Origin: Pseudoduganella lurida
GTDB taxonomy: Bacteria; Pseudomonadota; Gammaproteobacteria; Burkholderiales; Burkholderiaceae_D
Assembly (NCBI RefSeq): GCF_007830455.1
Contig: NZ_VLLB01000003.1
Coordinates: 248,001-312,000, forward strand
Length of the DNA stretch: 64,000 nt
Direction of reading: 5' to 3'
Shown here: in pieces, positions 46,816 to 54,362 of the stretch
How the letters are laid out: each line of letters starts with the position of its first letter
Numbering within the stretch: the stretch's first letter is position 1
Made by a program: the position numbers and the translations under genes
The notes under the pieces: model-generated
What the model saw: only the letters and a program-made list of their open reading frames with translations
What the model was told of the DNA's origin: nothing
Databases searched by the model: none

Positions 46816-48038
46816 ACCGCCGCGTCGTCGTCACCGGCATGGCCGGCATCAGCCCGCTCGGCAACGACTGGGCCACCATCCGCGGCCGGCTCGGTGCGTA
46901 CCGCAATGCCGTCGTGCGCATGGAGGACTGGGCGGGCTACGAAGGCCTGAACACCAACCTGGCGGCACCGGCCGCGCCGTTCGAGCTGTCGCCGCGCTTC
47001 AACCGCAAGTCGATGCGCAGCATGGGCCGCGTGGCGCTGATGGCCACGCGCGCCAGCGAACTGGCGCTGCAGGAGGCGGGCCTGCTGGACCACCCGCTGC
47101 TGACCAGCGGCGCGATGGGCGTGTCGTTCGGCTCGTCCGCCGGCACCCCGAGCGCGATCGGCGACTTCGGCCGCATGATGGAAGAGCGTTCCACGCGCGG
47201 CATCAATGCCACCACGTACATCAAGATGATGGCGCATACGGCGCCGGTGAACATCGGCGTGTTCTTCGGCATCACGGGGCGCGTCTACACCACCTCGTCC
47301 GCCTGCACGTCCGGCAGCCAGGGCATCGGCTACGCGTATGAAGCTATCCGCAGCGGCAAGCAGATTGCCATGCTGGCGGGCGGCGCCGAGGAACTGGATG
47401 CGACGGAGGCCGCCGTGTTCGACACGCTGTTCGCGACCAGCACGCGCAACGATGCGCCGCACACGTCGCCACGGCCGTTCGATGCGGACCGCGATGGCCT
47501 GGTGATCGGCGAAGGCGCCGGCGCGCTGGTTCTGGAAGAACGCGAACACGCGCTGGCACGCGGCGCCACCATCCACGCCGAGATCGTCGGCTTCGGCACC
47601 AACAGCGACGGCGTGCACGTAACGCAGCCGAATGCGGACACGATGAAGACGGCGATGCTGCTGGCGCTGCAGGATGCGGCGCTCGATCCTGCGGCGATCG
47701 GCTACGTGAATGCGCATGGCACCGGCACCGCGCAGGGCGACATCGCCGAGTCGCACGCCACCGCCGGCGTGTTCGGCAACGGCGTGCCGATCAGCTCCCT
47801 GAAAAGCTATATGGGTCACACGCTGGGTGCCTGCGGCGCGCTGGAGGCCTGGCTCAGCATCGAGATGATGCGCGAAGGCTGGTTCGCGCCCACCATCAAC
47901 CTGGCGCAGGTGGATGCCGCGTGCGCGCCGCTCGACTTCATCACGGGGCAGGGCCGCGCGCTGCAGTGCGACCACGTGATGTCGAATAACTTCGCCTTCG
48001 GCGGCATCAACACCTCCCTGATTTTCAAACGCGTCTGA
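46812..48038 (+). CDS. apeR: Beta-ketoacyl-ACP synthase (ApeR-like)
   Basis: A 408-residue KAS II-type enzyme with C165 (SSACTSGSQ), NAHGTGTAQGD and MGHTLGACGALE, all catalytic residues intact. It is the second ketosynthase typical of aryl-polyene clusters, thought to act at initiation while ApeO elongates. It is coupled to the ketoreductase gene by ATGA; a 40-bp gap separates it from the following periplasmic-protein gene. Confidence 0.93.
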   Translation: MNRRVVVTGMAGISPLGNDWATIRGRLGAYRNAVVRMEDWAGYEGLNTNLAAPAAPFELSPRFNRKSMRSMGRVALMATRASELALQEAGLLDHPLLTSGAMGVSFGSSAGTPSAIGDFGRMMEERSTRGINATTYIKMMAHTAPVNIGVFFGITGRVYTTSSACTSGSQGIGYAYEAIRSGKQIAMLAGGAEELDATEAAVFDTLFATSTRNDAPHTSPRPFDADRDGLVIGEGAGALVLEEREHALARGATIHAEIVGFGTNSDGVHVTQPNADTMKTAMLLALQDAALDPAAIGYVNAHGTGTAQGDIAESHATAGVFGNGVPISSLKSYMGHTLGACGALEAWLSIEMMREGWFAPTINLAQVDAACAPLDFITGQGRALQCDHVMSNNFAFGGINTSLIFKRV

Positions 48039-48078
48039 TTGCGACGAACCGCTTCTCAACCCACCAGAAGGAAGAACG

Positions 48079-48534
48079 ATGAAACAAGCGCTGTTGACGA
48101 TGACCCTGGCCGCCGCGGCCGTTTCCGCCACGTTCGTGACGCTGCCGGCCATGGCCGCGGACACCGTGGTGATGCTGCCGATCGCCGGCGCCCTCGCGGC
48201 CAACGACGCGCAGTCGAAGCTTGGCGACAACGTGAAGTTCTACTTCGGCGACCAGCCGACGCCGAAGGTGCTCAGCAAGATCACCAGCGACAAGACGAGC
48301 CAGAAGACCAACGGCTTCGGCAAGGCCGCCGAGAAGTCGTGCAACTGGGTGTTCCTGTCGGCGATGCTGTCGCTGAAGAAGAAGGCCGAGGAAGTGGGCG
48401 CGAATGCCGTCATCAACATCGTCAGCAACTACAACAACAAGGAAATGTCGAGCGCAACGGAGTTCGAATGCCATGACGGCGCGATCATGAGCGGCGTGGC
48501 GCTGAAGGGCGACTTCGTCAAGGTCGCCAACTAG
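48079..48534 (+). CDS. Exported small protein, YbjQ/RcsF-like fold, function unknown
   Basis: A 151-residue protein with a clear signal peptide (LPAMAA cleavage) and a body with KSCNW, LKKKAEEVGANAVINIVSNY and TEFECHDGAIMSGVALKG. The GANAV-type strand and two cysteines recall YbjQ/RcsF-type domains, but similarity is weak. Databases often name such proteins excinuclease, which the sequence does not support. It has a ribosome site (AGAAGGAAG) and lies at the end of the polyene operon between apeR and the phosphopantetheinyl transferase. Confidence 0.8.
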   Translation: MKQALLTMTLAAAAVSATFVTLPAMAADTVVMLPIAGALAANDAQSKLGDNVKFYFGDQPTPKVLSKITSDKTSQKTNGFGKAAEKSCNWVFLSAMLSLKKKAEEVGANAVINIVSNYNNKEMSSATEFECHDGAIMSGVALKGDFVKVAN

Positions 48535-48551
48535 GCTGCCGCGAGGCTTCC

Positions 48552-49145
48552 ATGACGAGCCCGCGCATCTGGCTGGCCGACACGGCCGGCCTGGACGAGG
48601 AACGGCTGGCCACCTATTCGGGCTGGCTCAATCCCGGTGAACGCAGCCGCCAGTTCGTGCGGCCGGAGCGGCGCGTGCAGTTCATCGCGGCGCGCGCGCT
48701 GCTGCGCATGGGCATCGGCGCGCTGCTGAACGTGCGGCCGCAGTCGGTGGTGCTGGGCGGGCAGGCGGGCCGGGCGCCGTGGCTGATCCTGCCCGATGCG
48801 CCGCTGCCCGGCCTGTCCGTGTCGCACAGCGGGCGCTGGGTGGCCTGCGCGGTGAGCACGCAGACCGCGCTGGGGCTCGATATCGAACTGCGCGATGCGG
48901 AACGCGATATCGATGCGCTGGCGGCCCAGGCGTTCGACGAGGCGACCTGCGCGCGGCTGGCAACCTTGCCGGTGGACGAACGGCGCCGGGCCTTCTACGC
49001 GGCGTGGAGCCTGCAGGAAGCGCGCTTCAAGCTGGGCGCGCCGGCGGCGAGCTGCATCGAGCTGCCGCATGAAGAGCTGATGGTCGTGCTGTGCAGCGCG
49101 CAGGCGCTGGCGGTACCGCCGGTGCTGGAAGTGGTGGCGCTGTAG
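48552..49145 (+). CDS. 4'-phosphopantetheinyl transferase, Sfp type
   Basis: A 197-residue enzyme that would activate the two ACPs of the operon. It has PLPGLSVSHSGRWVACAVS, the metal-binding GLDIE, and WSLQEARFK in place of the usual WxxKEAxxK: the conserved lysine is glutamine. It is last in the operon (17 bp after the RcsF-like gene). Its stop codon TAG lies inside a hexanucleotide repeat. Activity with the Gln variant is plausible but unproved. Confidence 0.9.
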   Translation: MTSPRIWLADTAGLDEERLATYSGWLNPGERSRQFVRPERRVQFIAARALLRMGIGALLNVRPQSVVLGGQAGRAPWLILPDAPLPGLSVSHSGRWVACAVSTQTALGLDIELRDAERDIDALAAQAFDEATCARLATLPVDERRRAFYAAWSLQEARFKLGAPAASCIELPHEELMVVLCSAQALAVPPVLEVVAL

Positions 49146-49168
49146 CTGTAGCTGTAGCTGTAGCTGTA
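49139..49168. repeat. (GCTGTA)5 microsatellite overlapping the PPTase stop codon
   Basis: Five perfect GCTGTA units begin inside the last sense codons; each unit contains TAG in the PPTase frame. Because units are 6 bp and the first stop is in unit 1, changes in copy number would not alter the protein. It lies between two convergent genes. Confidence 0.9.
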
Positions 49169-49188
49169 GCTTTTGCTTCAGCTGCCCG

Positions 49189-50034
49189 CTACTGCCAGAG
49201 CCAGTTCCAGAAGCCGGGCAGCCGCGGATGTTCGTCGGCGCTGCGGATTGTGCTGGCCAGGGCGGCCCGTTCCAGCGCATCGTGTTCGTCGTAGAAGGGC
49301 TTCGCCGCGACGGGCATGTCGAGTTCGCGCGCCACGTCGAGCAGGATTTCGAGGTATTCCTCGAGGTGCCGGGCGGTGTAGCTGTTTACGTCGTGGAAGG
49401 TGACGACGACCGGCGTGCTGCCGTCGACCGTGTGCATGGCGCCGGCGGCCCAGCGCTCGCGGGTGGCAGTCAGCATCTTGAGCATGTTGGAGCGCTTGTG
49501 CCAGCTGAAGTTGACGCCCCAGATCTTGCCGTCGTTGGCGTTCAGGTCCGTCAGCAGCATCTGCAGGCCATGGCGGTGGTAGCTGTCCAGCGTGGCGGCG
49601 TCGTAGGCCCAGAACGGCGGGCGCACCAGCACGGGCGCGGCGCCGGTCAGTCCGCGCAGGTCGTCCACGCCGTTCTGCAGCGTGGCGTCCAGCGTGGCCG
49701 TGTCCATGAAGCGGTGGTTGGCGTGCGTGGCGGTGGCCGAGTGCAGGGCGACCACATGGCCGTCGGCCGCTTCGCGGCGGATCAGCGCCTGGCCGACGTC
49801 GGTGCTGCCGCCGTGCCAGTGGCGCGTTTGCGTGAAGAAGACGGCCTTGATATCGTCCTGCACGGCGTTGCGGGCCAGCGTGTCGAGCACGCGGACGGTC
49901 GAGTTGCCGCTGCTGGAGCCGGCCGGGCCGTCGTCGAAGGTCAGCAGGAAGCGGATGGGTGCCGGTGCAGCGCTGGCAGGCAGCGCGAGGGTGAGGAACA
50001 GGGCAAGCAGCAGTGAACGCACGGTACGGCACAA
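49189..50034 (-). CDS. Secreted polysaccharide deacetylase (NodB domain)
   Basis: A 281-residue exported protein (signal peptide ending LPASAA) with a NodB-type deacetylase domain: motif 1 LLTFDDGP with both aspartates, motif 3 RPPFWAYD, motif 5 VVVTFHDV. The usual HSxxH metal motif appears as HSATATH, with two extra residues, so metal binding needs checking. It resembles the deacetylases seen beside aryl-polyene or capsule genes. Convergent to the PPTase gene, divergent from the methyltransferase gene (71-bp gap). Confidence 0.87.
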   Translation of the reverse strand: MCRTVRSLLLALFLTLALPASAAPAPIRFLLTFDDGPAGSSSGNSTVRVLDTLARNAVQDDIKAVFFTQTRHWHGGSTDVGQALIRREAADGHVVALHSATATHANHRFMDTATLDATLQNGVDDLRGLTGAAPVLVRPPFWAYDAATLDSYHRHGLQMLLTDLNANDGKIWGVNFSWHKRSNMLKMLTATRERWAAGAMHTVDGSTPVVVTFHDVNSYTARHLEEYLEILLDVARELDMPVAAKPFYDEHDALERAALASTIRSADEHPRLPGFWNWLWQ

Positions 50035-50105
50035 AAAATAATCAGGGCCGCATTATAGAGGTGACCCACCTGCAGCGGCTTGCAGAAGACTAGAGGATAA
50101 AAAAA

Positions 50106-50828
50106 ATGAACGCTCAACCCGGATGGACATCGCCCGCGCAGGAACCGCACGTGCCGGAAACCGAATTCGGCAAATGGTTCCTGCGCACGCATACCTGGAC
50201 GGTGCACGTGCTGGAACGCGCGCTGCGCGACCTGGCGCCGATGATGCCGGCCGGCCGCAGGAGTTATGACGTGGTGGCGGACGTGGGCTGCGGCTACGGC
50301 CGCTCGCTGCCGAAGCTGCACGCGCGGTTCGCGCCGCGCCGCCTGATCGGCATGGACATCGAACCGGAGATGCTGGAAGCGTCCAGCCGGGAAGCGGCGG
50401 CGCACCAGATTCCGGCGGAATTCATCTGCTGCTCCAGCGCGAACATCGACCTGCCCGATGCGTCGGTGGACCTGCTGTTCTGCCACCAGACCTTCCATCA
50501 CATCGTCGACCAGGAGCGGGCAGTGGCGGAATTCTTCCGCGTGCTGAAACCGGGCGGCGTGCTGCTGTTCGCCGAGTCGACGCGCCGCTACATCCACTCG
50601 TGGCTGATCCGCTTCCTGTTCGCCCATCCGATGGACGTGCAGAAGACGGCGCCGGAATACCTGGCCATGGTGCGGGGCGCCGGCTTCGACGTGCCGGACA
50701 GCGCCGTGTCGTATCCCTTCCTGTGGTGGAGCCGCGAGGACCTGGGTTTGCTGGAACGGGTGTTCCGCATCCGCCCGCCGGCCGTACGCGAGGAAACGCT
50801 GATCAACCTCGTGGCACGCAAGCCTTGA
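50106..50828 (+). CDS. Class I SAM-dependent methyltransferase
   Basis: A 240-residue Rossmann-type methyltransferase: VVADVGCGYGRSLPKL (SAM motif I), IGMDIEPEML (motif II), FFRVLKPGGVLLFAES (post-motif). Aryl-polyene loci often carry a methyltransferase for the aromatic head group (ApeB in E. coli), so this gene 1 kb beyond the operon is a candidate for that task; general small-molecule methylation is the alternative. ATG 50106 follows AGAGGA by 7 nt. Confidence 0.87.
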   Translation: MNAQPGWTSPAQEPHVPETEFGKWFLRTHTWTVHVLERALRDLAPMMPAGRRSYDVVADVGCGYGRSLPKLHARFAPRRLIGMDIEPEMLEASSREAAAHQIPAEFICCSSANIDLPDASVDLLFCHQTFHHIVDQERAVAEFFRVLKPGGVLLFAESTRRYIHSWLIRFLFAHPMDVQKTAPEYLAMVRGAGFDVPDSAVSYPFLWWSREDLGLLERVFRIRPPAVREETLINLVARKP

Positions 50829-50945
50829 GGTTCTCCGCTATCGGATTGCGAGCCGCCACCGCGATATTGTCCCGCGTGACGATGTGCGGTATGTTTTCGC
50901 CACCAGAGCCTGCCGCATCCCCAACGTCGCAACCGGAGTGACACC

Positions 50946-52856
50946 ATGACCCAAGCGAACCACGTCAGTCAATTCGCGCTGCTGAAACAGCGCCGTTTCG
51001 CGCCGTTCTTCTGGACGCAGTTCCTGGGCGCGTTCAACGACAACCTGTTCAAGACGGCGCTGATCGTCGTGCTCACCTTCGACGCGGCCAGCTGGACATC
51101 GCTGTCGCCGTCGATGGTGACGAACCTGATTCCCGGCCTGTTCATCCTGCCCTATGTGCTGTTCTCCGCCACGTCCGGCCAGATCGCCGAGAAATATGAG
51201 AAGGCGGCGCTGGTGCGCTTCATCAAGTGGGCGGAAATCGCCATCATGGGCATTGCCGCCGTGGGCTGGCTGACACACACGCTGTGGCTCCTGATCGTGG
51301 CCATCGTGGCGATGGGCACGCACTCCACGCTGTTCGGGCCCGTGAAGTACTCGTATATGCCGCAGCAGCTGAAACCCGACGAACTCACGGGTGGCAACGG
51401 CATGGTGGAGATGGGCACCTTCGTCGGCATCCTGCTGGGACAGGTGTTCGGCGACGTGATCGTGATGCATGGCTCGCTCGGCATCGAAGTCGTCGCGGGC
51501 ATCACCATCGCCTTTGCCGTGCTGGGACTGGTGGCCAGCCACCGCATTCCCGTCACGCCGGCACCGATGCCGGACCTGCGGATCGCCTGGAATCCCGTCA
51601 CGGAAACCATCCGCAACCTGAAGCACTCGGCCGGCAACCGCACCGTGTTCCTGTCCATGCTGGGCAATTCCTGGTTCTGGTTCTATGGCGCGATGGTGCT
51701 GGCGCAGTTCCCCGTGTATGCGATGACCTACCTGCATGGCGACCACAGCGTGTTCGTGCTGCTGCTGACGGTGTTCTCGCTGGGGATCGGCGCCGGTTCG
51801 CTGCTGTGCGAAAAACTCTCCGGCCGCAAGGTGGAGATCGGCCTGGTGCCGTTCGGCTCCATCGGCCTGTCGCTGTTCGGTATCGACCTGTATTTCGCCA
51901 GCGCCGGCTATGGCGGCCACGCCGTCAGCGCCACGGTGGCACTGGACGCGCTGGGCATGCTGGCGCAGCAGGGTAGCTGGCGCATTGTGTTCGACGTGAT
52001 CATGATCGGCGTGTTCGGCGGCTTCTTCATCGTGCCGCTGTTCGCGCTGATCCAGCTGCGTTGCGATCCGCGCCACCTGTCGCGCACCATCGCCGGCATG
52101 AACATCCTGAACGCGCTGTTCATGGTGGCGGCGGCCGGCGTGGCCATCCTGCTGCTGGGACAGGGGCTGACGATACCCGAGCTGTTCCTCGCCACGGCGG
52201 TCATGAACGCCATCGTGGCCGTGTATATCTTCTCGCTGGTGCCGGAATTCCTGATGCGCTTCCTGGCCTGGCTGCTGATCCACACGGTGCACAAGGTGAA
52301 GGTGATCGAGGCGGAGCGCATTCCGAAGGAGGGTGCAGCGGTCCTCGTCTGCAACCACGTGAGCTATGTCGATGCGGTGGTGATCATGGCCGCCAGCCCG
52401 CGGCCGATCCGCTTCGTGATGGACCACCGCATCTTCGCCACGCCGATCCTGGGCTGGCTGTTCCGCACCGGGAAGGCGATTCCCATCGCACCGTCGAAGG
52501 AAGACCCGTGGCTGCTGGAGAAGGCCTATGTCGACATCGCCCACGCGCTGCATGACGGGGAGCTGGTATGCATCTTCCCGGAAGGCCGGCTGACGACGAC
52601 CGGCGAGATCAATGAATTCAAGGGCGGCATCACGAAGATCATCGAGCGCTCGCAGGTGCCGGTGATTCCGATGGCGCTGCGCGGGCTGTGGGGCCACCTG
52701 CTGTCGCGCAGCACGGACAATCTGTTCGAGCGCGCCTTCCGCAAGGGCCTGCGTTCGCGGCTGGCGCTGGCCGTTGGCGCACCCGTGGCGCCGGAATCCG
52801 TCACGCCGGAGCTGCTGCAGCGCGAAGTGCTGGCGCTGCGCGGCGACTGGAAGTGA
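50946..52856 (+). CDS. MFS transporter fused to lysophospholipid acyltransferase (LplT-PlsC type)
   Basis: A 636-residue fusion. Residues 1-430 form a major-facilitator domain with about 12 helices (QFLGAFNDNLFKTALIVV, the LplT start). Residues 435-636 form an acyltransferase with NHVSYVD (HX4D) and FPEGRLT. It is the Aas/LplT arrangement without the acyl-ACP synthetase, which takes up lysophospholipids and re-acylates them, or could handle the polyene lipid. The 117-bp gap before it may hold its promoter. Confidence 0.9.
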   Translation: MTQANHVSQFALLKQRRFAPFFWTQFLGAFNDNLFKTALIVVLTFDAASWTSLSPSMVTNLIPGLFILPYVLFSATSGQIAEKYEKAALVRFIKWAEIAIMGIAAVGWLTHTLWLLIVAIVAMGTHSTLFGPVKYSYMPQQLKPDELTGGNGMVEMGTFVGILLGQVFGDVIVMHGSLGIEVVAGITIAFAVLGLVASHRIPVTPAPMPDLRIAWNPVTETIRNLKHSAGNRTVFLSMLGNSWFWFYGAMVLAQFPVYAMTYLHGDHSVFVLLLTVFSLGIGAGSLLCEKLSGRKVEIGLVPFGSIGLSLFGIDLYFASAGYGGHAVSATVALDALGMLAQQGSWRIVFDVIMIGVFGGFFIVPLFALIQLRCDPRHLSRTIAGMNILNALFMVAAAGVAILLLGQGLTIPELFLATAVMNAIVAVYIFSLVPEFLMRFLAWLLIHTVHKVKVIEAERIPKEGAAVLVCNHVSYVDAVVIMAASPRPIRFVMDHRIFATPILGWLFRTGKAIPIAPSKEDPWLLEKAYVDIAHALHDGELVCIFPEGRLTTTGEINEFKGGITKIIERSQVPVIPMALRGLWGHLLSRSTDNLFERAFRKGLRSRLALAVGAPVAPESVTPELLQREVLALRGDWK

Positions 52857-52903
52857 CAGGTACACAACTCGTTACAATAACGTCCCATATAAGTCACACG
52901 AGC

Positions 52904-52970
52904 GGCGCCATTCTTTTTAAAATGGCGCCGCACGCGCGCGCGTTTTTAAAACGGCGCCGCGCGCGCACGC
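52904..52970. repeat. Inverted and direct repeats, CpG-rich, after the MFS-acyltransferase gene
   Basis: GGCGCCATT and AATGGCGCC form a hairpin near 52903-52930. A 27-bp unit starting TTTTTAAAA and running into a CGCGCG block occurs at 52914-52940 and again, imperfectly, at 52943-52969. There is no T-tract after the stem on the plus strand, so terminator function is doubtful. Confidence 0.75.
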
Positions 52971-53055
52971 ATTGCGATGTTGTTGCGGCGTTGCGCATCC
53001 GCCCCGCATAGCCACCCTATTTGCATCCCATGTCCGCATAGAGAGAGAAGAAGAG

Positions 53056-53820
53056 ATGACCTGTAACTGGAAGACCGCACTGTCGGCAGCGATCCTGGCC
53101 ATGCTGGCCGCCTGTGGCGGCAGCGACGACGACGATCCGGCCGACACCTCCACCGGCGCCACGCCCGTCGCGGCGAGCGTGCTGCTGACGCAGGACTTCA
53201 ACCAGGGACTGGGCGGCTGGACCGGCGAATCGAGCGACTACACGACCGATACGGCGCCGACCGGCGTGGTGTTCGAGCAGCGCGGCATCGCGGCACTGGG
53301 CAACTACGCCACCGATGCAAAGGCCTATTTCGTCTCCGGCACCAACCGCAGCGACGACCTGCTGCTGTACGTGAAGAAGCAGATCACCGGCCTGGTGGCA
53401 AACACCGAATACACCTTCAGCGTGCAGTCGCTGAACCTGCTGAGCAGCGCGCCGACCGGCTGCATGGGCGTGGGCGGCGCGCCCGGCGAATCCGTCTACG
53501 TGATCGCCGCCGCCTCGCCGACCGAACCGAAGGCCGTCACCACCAATGGCGACGTGCGCCTGAACATCGACCGGGGCAACCAGGCCACGGCCGGTGCCGC
53601 GTCGATGGTACTGGGCAATATCGCCAACGGCCTGCCGTGCGACGGCTCGAACAAGTACGCCTCCAAGCTGCTGCGTAACTTCACCGGCATCAAGGTCAAG
53701 ACGGATGGCGAGGGCAAGGTATGGGTCCTGTTCGGCATCGACTCCGGCTACGAAGCCGCCAGCAGCGTCTACCTGCAGAACCTGTCGTTCGCGTTCGTGC
53801 CGGTCACTACCACGACCTGA
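53056..53820 (+). CDS. Secreted lipoprotein of unknown function
   Basis: A 254-residue protein with a lipoprotein signal (LAMLAACGG) and an acidic stretch GGSDDDDPAD, followed by a beta-sandwich-like body: DFNQGLGGWTGESSDY is the start of a carbohydrate-binding-like or cell-surface jelly-roll segment. Two pairs of cysteines (GCMGVG, LPCDGS) could form disulfides. I do not recognise a family. ATG 53056 follows GAAGAAG. It is monocistronic, ended by a clear terminator. Confidence 0.8.
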   Translation: MTCNWKTALSAAILAMLAACGGSDDDDPADTSTGATPVAASVLLTQDFNQGLGGWTGESSDYTTDTAPTGVVFEQRGIAALGNYATDAKAYFVSGTNRSDDLLLYVKKQITGLVANTEYTFSVQSLNLLSSAPTGCMGVGGAPGESVYVIAAASPTEPKAVTTNGDVRLNIDRGNQATAGAASMVLGNIANGLPCDGSNKYASKLLRNFTGIKVKTDGEGKVWVLFGIDSGYEAASSVYLQNLSFAFVPVTTTT

Positions 53821-53839
53821 TCGCACGTATCGCCCCACG

Positions 53840-53872
53840 AAGCCTCCCCGCCTCTGGCCGGGAGGCTTTTTT
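53840..53872 (+). terminator. Rho-independent terminator of the lipoprotein gene
   Basis: Stem AAGCCTCCC (53840-53848) pairs with GGGAGGCTT (53860-53868); six T residues follow. Confidence 0.92.
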
Positions 53873-53929
53873 GTTGTCGCGCCACGACCGGCATTTCCCA
53901 AGCATAACTCGCGCCTGTCACGGCCAAGT

Positions 53930-54250
53930 TCGTGTCCAATCCGTCACGGCCAAACGACCTCGGCGCGACACGATGTTGCTATCGTCTCCATGGCCGAGCT
54001 CGTGTCACTTGGGGCCAGGCACTGTGACACGGGCTCGGCCATGGAGATGTCCTGGTGCCTGGCCCCGAGACACGAGCTCAGCAACTCCCGGTTCGAGCTG
54101 GCATCGTTTGCAACGGTCGAGTCCGTATCCACCCTGGTGCCTGACCCCGACAGTGACACGAGCTCGACCGTTGGCAGGCGGTTGACATCGTTTGCAACGG
54201 TCGAGCCCGTGTCTACTTTGGCGCCTGACCCCAGGGTGGGACACGAACTC
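53930..54250. repeat. REP/BIME-like block with large inverted and direct repeats
   Basis: A 24-bp inverted repeat with one mismatch (53985-54008 and 54024-54047, loop of 15) begins and ends in TCTCCATGGCC. Related units follow: GGGGCCAGGCAC, GGTGCCTGGCCCC and GGTGCCTGACCCC, plus a 20-bp direct repeat (54102-54121 and 54186-54205) holding TTTGCAACGG. No gene is seen; open frames here only read the repeats. The block separates the lipoprotein terminator from the efflux operon. Confidence 0.85.
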
Positions 54251-54305
54251 GGCCGTTGCCGTTGGTGACTTTCGGGTCAGTAGTGCAGATGTTTCGGAAA
54301 TGTAT

Positions 54306-54325
54306 TAGAATGATCGTTCATTCTA
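54306..54325. promoter_or_regulatory. TetR-type operator palindrome in front of the efflux operon
   Basis: TAGAATGA and TCATTCTA are perfect arms with TCGT between them, a 20-bp palindrome 37 bp before the first efflux gene. The AATGATCGTTCATT core is like operators of TetR regulators of RND pumps. The TetR gene downstream of the operon (60993-61616) is the likely binder. Confidence 0.7.
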
Positions 54326-54362
54326 CCCGCGCGGTTCCTCCAATCAAGAAGGTTCAGTCTTT

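Noticed and set aside
49139..49168. Phase-variable switch of the phosphopantetheinyl transferase
   Set aside because: The repeat unit is 6 bp and the first stop lies in its first copy, so copy changes cannot alter frame or protein.
53594..54268. 224-residue open frame crossing the lipoprotein gene end and the repeat block
   Set aside because: It runs out of frame through a real gene and the inverted repeats and has no start signal.
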